Shown here: positions 38,810-47,086 of the stretch, in pieces
How positions within the stretch are numbered: the first letter of the stretch is position 1
Layout: every line of letters begins with the position of its first letter
Source of the DNA: JACDAN01 sp963842235
GTDB lineage: Bacteria > Actinomycetota > Thermoleophilia > Gaiellales > Gaiellaceae
Reading direction: 5' to 3'
Assembly: GCA_963842235.1 (NCBI GenBank)
Contig: CAWJFT010000001.1
Location: forward strand, 682,001-746,000
Length of the DNA: 64,000 nt
The notes under the pieces: model-generated
Databases searched by the model: none
Told to the model about the DNA's origin: nothing
Seen by the model: the letters and a program-made list of their open reading frames with translations, nothing else
Program-made: the position numbers and the translations under genes

Positions 38810-40383
38810 GCCGCGTCCGCGAGCAGCTTGCGCAGCCGCTCGTGCGCTTCGAGCTCTTGTTCCACCGGACCGATCACGAGCTCCTGCGCGGCCTCCTCCA
38901 CCTGTCGTCGTAGCGTGCGAGCGGCCCTGCGCGAGCGTCGCTGCGCGCCGACGCCGTTTGCGATCCGGGCGAGGAACGCGAAGAAGATCCCGGCCACGAT
39001 TCCTCCGACCAGAAGCAGAGTCGGAACCGGAACCCCATTCAACTCGGGAGTCGGAATCACGTCGTCGACCCGGAGCCACCCGAGGACGCCGAGGACGATG
39101 AGCCACAGCGCTCCGACGACGACCGCTGCGGCGAGGAGCCGCTGGAGCAGGGACGCCGCGGTCCACCAGTGCGGCCGGGTGACGCGGAGATCTGCACTGC
39201 TGACTGCTCGGTCGAGCCGGTCGGCGATTCGTCCCTCGTTCTCCGTGGCGCGGGTGCGGACGAGTGTCGGCCACGGCGCCGGAAGGTCGCCGGCTGCGCC
39301 GTCCGCGAGGGCACGCGTCGCTGTCGCGACCTGGGCGTGCTGAACCTCGGTCGGGGGTGGGAGGGAGGTGCGACCCGGCTCCGGCGCTCCCTCGTCGGCG
39401 CGGTCCCGTAGTCGGAACCGTCGGAGGGGATCGGGCCTCAGGCGGCGCACCCAGCGCACGAACGGCCAACCAGTCGCGAGCGTGCCTCGGTGCCGGTGCG
39501 CGGCGTCGACTGCGCGGACGACCCGCGGAACGCCGCCCGCCTCCTCGAGCGCGGCGACGAGCCTCGTGCGGTCGGCGCGCTGGATGCCGGCCGGCCGCCC
39601 GTCGCCGGACAGCTCGCGCAGGGCCCGCGCCGCTGACCTGACATCCGCGTCGAGTCGCGCGACAGCGGCGGTGCGAGCCGCGACCCGCTCGGTAAGGAGA
39701 CGGCGGAGCGAGTCGAGCCCCTCGCCGGTCCTCGCGGAGACGATCAGCATCGGCATCGCGGCCAGGCCGTCGCCTTGCAGGAGCTTGGAGACGTCGTCCC
39801 GCCAGACGGCGATCTCGTCCGGCGAGAGAAGATCTGCCTGGTTCAGCACGACGGCCATCGCCGCGCTGTGGGTTCGCAGCGGCCGAAGGTAGCGCTCGTG
39901 CAGTGACGCGTCGGCGTACTTCTGCGGCTCGACGACCCAGACGACCAGGTCGGCGAGCTCGACAATCCGGTCGACCTCGAGCCGATGCGCCGTCTCGACC
40001 GAGTCGAAGTCCGGCAGGTCCAACAGCAAGAGCCCCTTGAGGGCGCCGTCGTCGAGGCGGTGGCGCCTTCCGATGTCGAGCCACTCGAGCAGCGAGTCGC
40101 CGCCGTCGCCCCACACCGCCGCCTGACCCTCCGACGTCGTCGGCCGGCGGCGGCCAACCGTTGCGAGATCCGTTCCGGAGAGCACGTTGAAGAGCAGGGA
40201 CTTGCCGACGCCGGTCGGCCCGGCAAGCGCGACGACGGTGGTCTCCATGTCGAGACCGAGCCGCGCTCCTGCCTTCTCAGTCACGGCGCGAGCTCTCTCG
40301 ACCGCTCCCGGCTCGAGCCGGCCGTCCGCGAGCTGAACCGCTTCGGCGAGGGCGGTCAGCCTGCGGTCGAAGTCGCTGCTCAC
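38806..40383 (-). CDS. Dynamin-like membrane GTPase, second of a pair
   Basis: 525 residues from a GTG at 40383. The GTPase domain has P-loop LAGPTGVGKSLLFNVLSG near 55, G3 LLLLDLPDFDSVETAHRL, and NQAD as the guanine-specificity element (VVLNQADLLSPDE). A helical region follows, then two hydrophobic segments near 410-470 (LLAAAVVVGALWLIVLGVLGW and VPTLLLVGGIVAGIFFAFL) and a helical tail EEAAQELVIGPVEQELEAHERL. GTP-binding plus membrane hairpin resembles bacterial dynamin-like proteins such as the Streptomyces DynA/DynB and mycobacterial IniA/IniC. Its start overlaps the stop of the partner gene (GTGA). Confidence 0.82.
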   Translation of the reverse strand: MSSDFDRRLTALAEAVQLADGRLEPGAVERARAVTEKAGARLGLDMETTVVALAGPTGVGKSLLFNVLSGTDLATVGRRRPTTSEGQAAVWGDGGDSLLEWLDIGRRHRLDDGALKGLLLLDLPDFDSVETAHRLEVDRIVELADLVVWVVEPQKYADASLHERYLRPLRTHSAAMAVVLNQADLLSPDEIAVWRDDVSKLLQGDGLAAMPMLIVSARTGEGLDSLRRLLTERVAARTAAVARLDADVRSAARALRELSGDGRPAGIQRADRTRLVAALEEAGGVPRVVRAVDAAHRHRGTLATGWPFVRWVRRLRPDPLRRFRLRDRADEGAPEPGRTSLPPPTEVQHAQVATATRALADGAAGDLPAPWPTLVRTRATENEGRIADRLDRAVSSADLRVTRPHWWTAASLLQRLLAAAVVVGALWLIVLGVLGWLRVDDVIPTPELNGVPVPTLLLVGGIVAGIFFAFLARIANGVGAQRRSRRAARTLRRQVEEAAQELVIGPVEQELEAHERLRKLLADAA

Positions 40384-42056
40384 GAAGCGCGTCTGACCGC
40401 GTCGATCGCCGCGTGGAGCCGAGCGAGGCCTTCTGCCTCGGTCGCCGCGCCCTCGACTAGGGCGTCGAAGCGCGCCGAGTCGGCCCGCAGGATTCCGTCC
40501 GCTCGCTCGACCAGATCCTGGCGCGCCTCGGCGGCGAGCTCGCGCACGGCCTGGTCGCCGAAGATCGCCTCTAGAACCTTCTGACCAAGGGCGGACGTCC
40601 CGCCGGCCACGACCACCTCGAGCCCCGTGAGCCCGCCGGTCTGGGCGAAGACCCCGAGCATCACCGTCAGACCAGCGCCGTTGATGCCGAGCGATGCCAG
40701 GCGCGCCGACATCCGCTTGGACTCGCCTTCGCGGCGCACGAGGTCCATGACGAAGCCCTGCCACTCGCGGACTTGCTCCTCCGCGTCGGCTCTGAGGCGA
40801 TCCGCTGCGCGGGCGAGCTCGGGCGTCGCTTCGAGCAGCGCCCGGCCCGGCACACGCTCGCGCCACGCCTTCGAGACGCGCTCCGCCGCCCGCTCCCCGG
40901 CCGCCACGATCACCGCCTCGACGCGGTGCTCCACGGCGACGCGAAGCTCTTCGTCGGCGCCCGGCTTGCCGGTCATGATGCTCTTCAGGCGGTCCCGGGC
41001 CGATCCGATCCGCGTTTGGAGCGCCCGCATCACGTCGCCGGTTCCGACGACCTCGTGCCAGCGCGCCAGCACCTCGCCGCGAAGGAGGGAGCCGCTCCGC
41101 AACGCGTCCTCGATCTCGCGCCGCGCGGCTGCGTAGGCCAGATCGGTCTCGGCTCGAAGCTCTGCGGCCGCCGCGAGCTGGTCGGCGACGGCGCGCTCGA
41201 CCGTCCCCGCGCGAGGGGGAAGGCTCGCAAGCGCGCCGGTCAACGTCCGTCGGATCAGCTCGGCTCTGGCCTGCGCATCGGCGGCCAGCCCGTCCAGCCA
41301 GCGTCGCACCGGCGCGAGCGCCTGGCGTGGGATCAGCCCGTCCTCGAGCTCCACCTCCGGGACGACCAGCAGATCGGCATCGAGGTTCTGCGTCCGCATC
41401 ATCTCGCTCATGTGGCTCGTCACCTCGCGCGCGGCGTCCTCGGGAACCCGGTTGAGGACGACGGACATCGCCGTCCCGCGGTCGCGCGCGGCGCGCAGGA
41501 ACTCCCACGGCACAGCGTCGGCATAGCGCAGCGCCGTCGTCACGAACAGCCAGCCGTCGGCAGCTGTCAGGAGCTGGTTCGCGAGCGCTCGGTTCTCCGC
41601 GAGCACCGAGTCGATGTCGGGCGAGTCGAGCAACGCGAGCCCCGGAGGAAGGGCGGGCTGCGTCACGAGCTGGAGCGTTCCGGGCGCCGCCTGGCCTCCG
41701 GTCGAGCGCGCGACGTGCGCAAGGATCCGATCGTCCTCGAACCAGCGCAGGTCGTCCGGGTTGCAGGCCAGGACCGGCGCACGAGTCGTCGGGCGGAGGA
41801 CGCCGGCCGGGCTCACGATCGTGCCCACGAGACTGTTCACGAGCGTCGACTTCCCGGCGCCGGTCGAGCCTCCGACCACCATCAGCACGGGCGCGTCCAT
41901 CTGGCGGAGGCGCGGGAGGAGGTAGTCGTCGGCCTGCGCGACCAGTTCGTCGCGGGTGCGGCGCGCGTCCGCCGCGCCGGGAACCTCGAGCTCCAGGCGC
42001 ACGGCGGAAAGCTCGTCTCGCAGGCGGCCGACCGCCTCGGGCAGCTCGGGTCTCAT
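40380..42056 (-). CDS. Dynamin-like membrane GTPase, first of a pair
   Basis: 558 residues. The P-loop is VVGGSTGAGKSTLVNSLVG near 65, followed by VLRPTTRAPVLACNPDD, the G3-like LLDSPDIDSVLAENRALAN and a G4-like VVLNRVPEDAAREV. Long helical stretches (RRWLDGLAADAQARAELIRRTL, ELRAETDLAYAAARREIEDAL) are followed by a hydrophobic hairpin near 455-495 (GINGAGLTVMLGVFAQTGGLTGLEVVVAGG) and a C-terminal helix rich in Ala/Glu. This arrangement suggests a GTPase that inserts into or bends membranes. The two GTPases are translationally coupled, so a hetero-oligomer is likely (inference). Confidence 0.83.
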   Translation of the reverse strand: MRPELPEAVGRLRDELSAVRLELEVPGAADARRTRDELVAQADDYLLPRLRQMDAPVLMVVGGSTGAGKSTLVNSLVGTIVSPAGVLRPTTRAPVLACNPDDLRWFEDDRILAHVARSTGGQAAPGTLQLVTQPALPPGLALLDSPDIDSVLAENRALANQLLTAADGWLFVTTALRYADAVPWEFLRAARDRGTAMSVVLNRVPEDAAREVTSHMSEMMRTQNLDADLLVVPEVELEDGLIPRQALAPVRRWLDGLAADAQARAELIRRTLTGALASLPPRAGTVERAVADQLAAAAELRAETDLAYAAARREIEDALRSGSLLRGEVLARWHEVVGTGDVMRALQTRIGSARDRLKSIMTGKPGADEELRVAVEHRVEAVIVAAGERAAERVSKAWRERVPGRALLEATPELARAADRLRADAEEQVREWQGFVMDLVRREGESKRMSARLASLGINGAGLTVMLGVFAQTGGLTGLEVVVAGGTSALGQKVLEAIFGDQAVRELAAEARQDLVERADGILRADSARFDALVEGAATEAEGLARLHAAIDAVRRAS

Positions 42057-42075
42057 CCGATCCCTCTACCCGGGA

Positions 42076-42921
42076 TCATTGCAATGCGATCAGCGGCCAG
42101 ACGTCGGCGGCGAAGCGGTGAACCCGATCCTCGAGGTCCGGCGCCTCGTGGTCGAGGTTGACAACGAAGCCGTTGCAGCCCGCCTCCAGATAGTCGGCGA
42201 GGCCTTCGGCGATCCACTCCGGCGGCCCGGCGATCGCGTGGCGGCCGCGTTCGTCCGTCCCCTGCCCTGGCTCGTCCTGCAGGTAGACACCGATCCGGAG
42301 GATCACCCGGCCGTCGGGCCGCTCTTGGCGGAGCTCCTCGGCCATCGGGCGCAGCTCGGCCGGAGGCAGCGCAACGGGGTGCCAGACACCCGTCCTGGCC
42401 GCCCGCCGCAGCGTCGCCCGGGAAACGCCGGCGGCCCAGAGCTCCGGCCCACCGGGCCGTACGAACGCCGGATCCAGCCAGCCCTCACCGCCGTCGAAGG
42501 CCGACTGCGCCAGCTCCAGCCACTCGTTCAACACTCGTCCGCGGCGCTCGAAGTCCGCGCCGAGGAGGCGGAACTCGCCCTCCATCCACCCTGCGGCGAC
42601 GGCGGTCACCAGCCGGCCGCCGGAAAGGAAGTCGAGCGTGGCGAGTTGCTTGAGCGCGATTAGCGGGTTGCGCTGCGGGACGACGAGCGCGGAAACGCCG
42701 ATCTGCAGCCGGCTCGTGCGCCCGGCGAGAAAGCCGAGCGACACGACCGCCTCGGCGATCCGTCCGTAGATCGGGACATGCTCGGGCGGGACGATCACGT
42801 GATCCGTGACCCACCCCGAGTCGAACCCGGCCACCTCCGCGGCGATCGCCACGCTCGCCAGCCGCTCGGCCTCGAGCGCGTCGCCGTAGTTGGGGAGGAT
42901 CAGGCCGAGGTGCGGCGTCAC
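42076..42921 (-). CDS. LLM-class (luciferase-like) flavin/F420-dependent oxidoreductase
   Basis: 281 residues from a GTG at 42921 (VTPHLGLILPNYGDALEAERL). The TIM-barrel motifs are FDSGWVTDHVIVPP, EAVVSLGFLAGRTSRLQIGVSALVVPQRNPLIALKQLATLDFLSGGRLVTAVAAGWMEGEF, which follow the F420-dependent LLM family closely, and ELWAAGVSRATLRRAARTG. It probably binds F420 rather than FMN, as most actinobacterial members do. The substrate is unknown. A start further upstream (42975) would overlap the divergent gene. Confidence 0.88.
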   Translation of the reverse strand: MTPHLGLILPNYGDALEAERLASVAIAAEVAGFDSGWVTDHVIVPPEHVPIYGRIAEAVVSLGFLAGRTSRLQIGVSALVVPQRNPLIALKQLATLDFLSGGRLVTAVAAGWMEGEFRLLGADFERRGRVLNEWLELAQSAFDGGEGWLDPAFVRPGGPELWAAGVSRATLRRAARTGVWHPVALPPAELRPMAEELRQERPDGRVILRIGVYLQDEPGQGTDERGRHAIAGPPEWIAEGLADYLEAGCNGFVVNLDHEAPDLEDRVHRFAADVWPLIALQ

Positions 42922-42949
42922 GGCTGAGACGCTATGCGAGGATGCGGCG

Positions 42950-43373
42950 ATGGAGCAACGGCTCAGCCTCATCACCCTCGGCGTCAGCGACCTGGCGCGG
43001 GCCCGCGCTTTCTACGAAGCGCTCGGCTGGAAGACGCGGGCCGAGCCGGAGGACGACGTCGTGTTCTTCCAGTCGGGCGGAATGATCGTCGCGCTCTGGG
43101 GCCGGGACCAGCTCGCGGAGGACTCCGGAGTCGAGGATAGCGGCGGCTGGGGCGGCGTCACGCTGGCGCACAACGTCAACTCGCCCGCCCGAGGTGGACG
43201 CCGTGATCGACGAGGCTCGCCGCGCGGGGGCCCGGATCGCACGCGAGGGGGCGGAAACATTCTGGGGCGGCTACTCGGGCGTCTTCGTCGACCCTGACGG
43301 TCATCCCTGGGAGGTCGCCCACAACCCGCACTGGACGATCGCGGACGACGGAAGCATCACGCTGCCGCCGTAA
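42950..43373 (+). CDS. VOC-family (glyoxalase/bleomycin-resistance-like) protein (apparent frameshift near 43190)
   Basis: A small VOC protein of about 140 residues when reconstructed: MEQRLSLITLGVSDLARARAFYEALGWK, VVFFQSGGMIVALWGRDQLAED and GGWGGVTLAHNVNSP. After SPA the frame is lost through one extra C near 43190. Restoring it gives AEVDAVIDEARRAGARIAREGAE and GVFVDPDGHPWEVAHNPHW with a stop at 43371-43373, the standard C-terminal half. It is possibly a metal-dependent lyase or a binding protein; the function is unknown. It precedes the alcohol-dehydrogenase-like gene by 8 bases. Confidence 0.82.
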
Positions 43374-43381
43374 CAGAGGTA

Positions 43382-44413
43382 TTGCCGAAGGAGCTCCTAC
43401 TCGCGGGGCCGCGCTCGATCCGGATCGCGCCGTACGACGATCCGGAGCTTGGGCCCCATGAGGTGCGGGCGGATGCGATCGTCAGCGGGATCAGCCACGG
43501 TACGGAGCTTGCGCTCTACCGCGGCGACTCCCCGTTCGGCGGCAAGCGCTTCGACCTCGATCTGCGCCTCTTCGTCGAAGACTCGCAGACGCAGCCATAC
43601 CCGATGCGCCCCGGGTACGAGTGGGTGGGAGCCGTGAGCGCAGTCGGCGACGGCGTACGCGGAGTCGAGGTTGGCGATCGGGTTCACCTGACCCTGCCGC
43701 ATCGCGAGACGCATACGGTCGCCCCGGGCGACTGGCTCGTCCTGCCGAAGACGCTCGCTTCTGAGCATGCGGCGCTGCTGCAGTCCGCGACGATCGCGCT
43801 CCAGGCTGTCCACGACGCACGACTCGAGGTCGGCGACCGAGTCGCAATCTTCGGCCTTGGGGCCTTCGGGCTCTTGGCCGTCCAGCTCGCTCGGCTGAGC
43901 GGTGCCGGGTGGGTCGCAGCCGTCGACCCCATCGCGGGCCGGCGAGAGCTGGCTCGTAGCTTCGGCGCCGATTGCACGATCGATCCGGAGACCGACGATG
44001 CGGCGCGGGAGATCAAGCTGGCCTCGGGCGCGGGAGGTCCAGACACGGCCATCGAGTTCTCGGGACGCTACGAGGCGCTCCACGAGGCGCTGCGCTGTGT
44101 CCGGCTGGCGGGCACCGTTGTAGCGGCTGGCTTCTATGTGGGCGGTGGAGGCTCCGATTTGCGGCTCGGCGAGGAGTTCCACCACAACCGCTTGACGCTC
44201 GTCGGAAGCATGAGCGGCTGGGGGGCTCCGCATCGGGAGCCAGGGTGGGACCGGCCCCGGCTCCGTGCGACAGCACTCGACCTGTTCGCCCACGAACGCC
44301 TCGACGTCGCCGCCCTCATCACGCACCGGATTCCGTTCGACCGGGCCGCGGAGGCTTACGAGCTCATCGATCGGCGCCCGGAGGACACGCTCAGGGTGGT
44401 TCTCACGTACTGA
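43382..44413 (+). CDS. Zinc-type (MDR) alcohol/sugar dehydrogenase-like oxidoreductase
   Basis: 343 residues starting TTG at 43382. A GroES-like N-terminal domain has VSGISHGTELALYRG, YEWVGAVSAVGDGVRGVEVGDRV and the HVHLTLPHRETHTV-like loop (VHLTLPHRETHTVAPG). The Rossmann domain has RVAIFGLGAFGLLAVQLARLSG and VAAVDPIAGRRELARSFGAD. The structural-zinc cysteine cluster is absent. The ending IPFDRAAEAYELIDRRPEDTLRVVLTY is typical of MDR dehydrogenases, close to bacteriochlorophyllide/threonine-type groups. It converges with the double sugar-isomerase gene (11-base overlap). It may act on a product of that locus, but this is unproven. Confidence 0.83.
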   Translation: MPKELLLAGPRSIRIAPYDDPELGPHEVRADAIVSGISHGTELALYRGDSPFGGKRFDLDLRLFVEDSQTQPYPMRPGYEWVGAVSAVGDGVRGVEVGDRVHLTLPHRETHTVAPGDWLVLPKTLASEHAALLQSATIALQAVHDARLEVGDRVAIFGLGAFGLLAVQLARLSGAGWVAAVDPIAGRRELARSFGADCTIDPETDDAAREIKLASGAGGPDTAIEFSGRYEALHEALRCVRLAGTVVAAGFYVGGGGSDLRLGEEFHHNRLTLVGSMSGWGAPHREPGWDRPRLRATALDLFAHERLDVAALITHRIPFDRAAEAYELIDRRPEDTLRVVLTY

Positions 44414-46013
44414 CGGCGAGCTCACGCACTCGCCCCGCCGCCCCTGGGACGTGCTCGAGCGGCAGGTGCTCGAGGATGAGCGGTAGATCGGGTCGCCTGG
44501 CCGCGAGAAACTCCAAATACACGTCCTGTGGGAAGATGCCGGTGCCGAATTCTCCGGTCGCCACCTCGGCCCCACCCGGGTCGACGTCCTTCAGATGCGC
44601 GAGCACGAAGCGATGCTCGAAGCGATCGAGGAAGTCGGCCGTCACGCGCTCACGCGCCGGGAGCAAGTGGCTCGAGAGGTAGTTGTAGGGATCGCACACG
44701 ACCTGCAGGTGCTCCGACGGGAACCGCTCGAGCAGGCCGACGAGTTGACCCGCCGTTCTGAGGACGTTCTTGACGGACGCTTCGAGCGCGAGGATCGCGC
44801 CCGAGCGCTCGGCGACCGGGAGGAGCTCCCCGATCGCGTCGTCGAGCAGCTCCCACGTCTCCGCCCGCCAGTTATCGGGCGAATCCGTCCAGTCGCCATC
44901 CGGATGCCTCGTCCCCGTCTCGGTCGCGACGACGGAGGTGCCGAAGCGCGGCACGAGGTCCAGACACCGTGCGATGAAGTCGATGTTCGCACGGCGCTTC
45001 CCGGGTTCCCGCGCGGCGAGATTGCGGTAGCCCGCCAGGGCCGCGATGGAGATGTCCTCTGCCTCCAGTCGCTCGACGACCGAGCCGATCTGGTCGGGAT
45101 GGTCGAGGCAGTCCTCGAGCAGCGGGCTGCCGAGCTGGAGCGTGTGAAGCCCCGCGAGCCGGCAGAACTCGATGAGACGCTCCCATTCGCCGGGCCCAAA
45201 GTCGTACGTGAAGATGCCGAGAAGCGGCCAGCGCTCCGCCTCGGGTAGCGAGCGAAACATGGAGCGCGCGAACGCGAGGTCGCGACCGACGAGCTCGAGC
45301 GGACCGGGCGGCGTCTCGAGCACGAGCCAGTCGTCGTACCCGACCTCGTTTAACGCCGCACAGCTCGCGGCGAAGTCGACTAGACCCAATCCAGGACGAC
45401 AATCGCCCGGCTGAACCCGCGCGTCCTTGAAGTGCACTCGCCGGATGAGCTCGCCGAGCCCGCGGATCTCCGTCGCCGTGTCCATCCCTCGCGGAACCGG
45501 GTTGGCCAGATCGAAGTAGCAGCCGAACGCACGCGATCCGACCCGCTCGGCAAGCACGCGAATCCGCTTCGCCGGAAGCGTCCCCTCGTAGCAGAGCGTG
45601 AGGCCGCGATCGCCGGCCAGCTCGCACAGCGGCCGGGAGGCCTCGGCTGCGCGGTCGACGTCGGCATCGTCGACCAGCTCGGCGCGCCCGAAGAACGGAA
45701 CCAGAATCAGTCCGGACCCGAGCTCGGCCGCCAAGTCGATCGCCCGCGCGACATCGTCACGCGCGTGCTCGGCGACGAGTGGGTCGGTGTCGGCGATGCC
45801 GCCTCGGTCGCTGTGCTCGCCGAGCACGATGCTTGGCACTTCCAGCTGACTTGCCGCGCTCGCGCGCCGCAAGCTTTCTCTCCTGTCGCCGGCATGAAGC
45901 TCGTCCCGGGATAGATCGACCTCGACGCCGGCGAAGCCGAGGCGCTTCGCCCGCGCGAAGGTTGCCTCGTCGTCCGCAGCCCGGACGACGGCGTCCATGA
46001 CCCCCGCCTTCAC
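44403..46013 (-). CDS. Tandem-fused sugar phosphate isomerase/epimerase (two AP-endonuclease-2-type TIM barrels)
   Basis: 536 residues from a GTG at 46013 that overlaps the oxidoreductase stop (GTGA). The protein is two successive xylose-isomerase-like barrels. Barrel 1 (about 1-265) has metal-ligand candidates Glu in LCYEGTLPA, Asp in CYFDLANPV, His in RRVHFKDAR and Glu in DWLVLETPPG. Barrel 2 (about 280-536) has Glu in ILALEASVKN, Asp in VVCDPYNYLSSH, His in VLAHLKDVD and Glu in LILEHLPLEHV. Both sites look intact, so both barrels may be catalytic, perhaps on successive intermediates. It is the last gene of the sugar-transport operon. The usual family member is a single barrel of about 280 residues. 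Confidence 0.87.
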   Translation of the reverse strand: MKAGVMDAVVRAADDEATFARAKRLGFAGVEVDLSRDELHAGDRRESLRRASAASQLEVPSIVLGEHSDRGGIADTDPLVAEHARDDVARAIDLAAELGSGLILVPFFGRAELVDDADVDRAAEASRPLCELAGDRGLTLCYEGTLPAKRIRVLAERVGSRAFGCYFDLANPVPRGMDTATEIRGLGELIRRVHFKDARVQPGDCRPGLGLVDFAASCAALNEVGYDDWLVLETPPGPLELVGRDLAFARSMFRSLPEAERWPLLGIFTYDFGPGEWERLIEFCRLAGLHTLQLGSPLLEDCLDHPDQIGSVVERLEAEDISIAALAGYRNLAAREPGKRRANIDFIARCLDLVPRFGTSVVATETGTRHPDGDWTDSPDNWRAETWELLDDAIGELLPVAERSGAILALEASVKNVLRTAGQLVGLLERFPSEHLQVVCDPYNYLSSHLLPARERVTADFLDRFEHRFVLAHLKDVDPGGAEVATGEFGTGIFPQDVYLEFLAARRPDLPLILEHLPLEHVPGAAGRVRELAVST

Positions 46014-47086
46014 CCGGGGATCTCGTCGAGTGGCACCGCTCTCGCGCCTTCCTCGGCAGACTTGCAAGCCGCGAGGGTCATCTGCAGCGAGAGCAGGTTG
46101 TGCCGCGCGGAGTTGAACGGCTCCCGATCCTCGGCGATCGCGCTGACGAGCTCTCCGAGCGCCCCGGCAAACCCGTCCGGGTACCACGCGCCTTCCAGGG
46201 TGTAGCGGGAGGTTACGCCGTCGCGTTCGAGCTCGACGAAGTCGGAGCCGAGAAGCACGCTGCCGCGGATCGTGCCCTCCGTTCCGTGCACCCAGAACGG
46301 GCATGAAGGGCGTTTGGTGCGCGCCTCGCCGACGTTGCGAATCAGCGCGCTGGCTCCATCCGTGTACTGGATCTCCACCCAGGCCGCCCACGGGCTCTTC
46401 GCCTCGCGCGGCTGGTCGGGCGTTCGGTAATCGAGCGCGCGAACCGCCTGCACGGTGCTGCCGTCGAACCAGCAGCGGCAGATGTCGATCCAGTGCAGGA
46501 AGTAGTCGTAGATCACGAAGTGCTCGAGCTCGTCGAAGTGCGTTCCGACGAGAGGAGGAAGAGGTCGGTCGTGGAGATGGGTGACGGCGAGGACGTCTCC
46601 GATAGCGCCCTGCTCGATCAGCAACGTGGCGATGCGCCACGGAGGCGACCAGCGGCCGTTCTGGTTTACCGCGACCCTGACGCCGCGACCCTCCGCCTCG
46701 TCGGCGAGCTGCCGGGCGGCGTGAAGGTCCAGCGCGAGCGGCTTCTGCGCGAGGACGTGCTTGCCCGCGTCAATCGCCCGACGGATCAGCTCAGGACGGA
46801 CGTCCGGGCGGGTCACCACGTCCACAATCTCGATCTCCTCGTCGGCCAAAAGCTCATCCAGGCTCGGGAACACGCGCCGGACGAACGGAAACCGGTCGCG
46901 GATACCGTCGGTCGCCTCCGGCGCCGGGTCGTAGACGCCGACTACGTGGACGCCGTATTCGGCGTACGCCGGCAGATGCCAGCTCCTCGCGATGTCGCCG
47001 CAGCCGATCAGGCCGAGACCCGGCCGGTAGCCAGGCGGGAAGGTCGGGCGGTAATCCAGGCGGCGCTCGGCTGCGACCGAGGTCAC
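46010..47086 (-). CDS. Gfo/Idh/MocA-family oxidoreductase
   Basis: NAD(P)-dependent sugar or inositol-type dehydrogenase of 358 residues. The N-terminal Rossmann motif is GLGLIGCGDIARSWHLPAYAEYGVHVVGVYDP, then EIEIVDVVTRPDVRPELI and the catalytic lysine segment HVLAQKPLALDL (EKP in most members, here QKP). The C-terminal sheet domain has VAVNQNGRWSPPW and HFVIYDYFLHWIDICRCWF. Both ends overlap neighbours by four bases (ATGA with the ATPase gene, GTGA with the isomerase gene), so it is firmly part of the transporter operon and probably oxidises the imported sugar or a product. Confidence 0.92.
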   Translation of the reverse strand: MTSVAAERRLDYRPTFPPGYRPGLGLIGCGDIARSWHLPAYAEYGVHVVGVYDPAPEATDGIRDRFPFVRRVFPSLDELLADEEIEIVDVVTRPDVRPELIRRAIDAGKHVLAQKPLALDLHAARQLADEAEGRGVRVAVNQNGRWSPPWRIATLLIEQGAIGDVLAVTHLHDRPLPPLVGTHFDELEHFVIYDYFLHWIDICRCWFDGSTVQAVRALDYRTPDQPREAKSPWAAWVEIQYTDGASALIRNVGEARTKRPSCPFWVHGTEGTIRGSVLLGSDFVELERDGVTSRYTLEGAWYPDGFAGALGELVSAIAEDREPFNSARHNLLSLQMTLAACKSAEEGARAVPLDEIPG

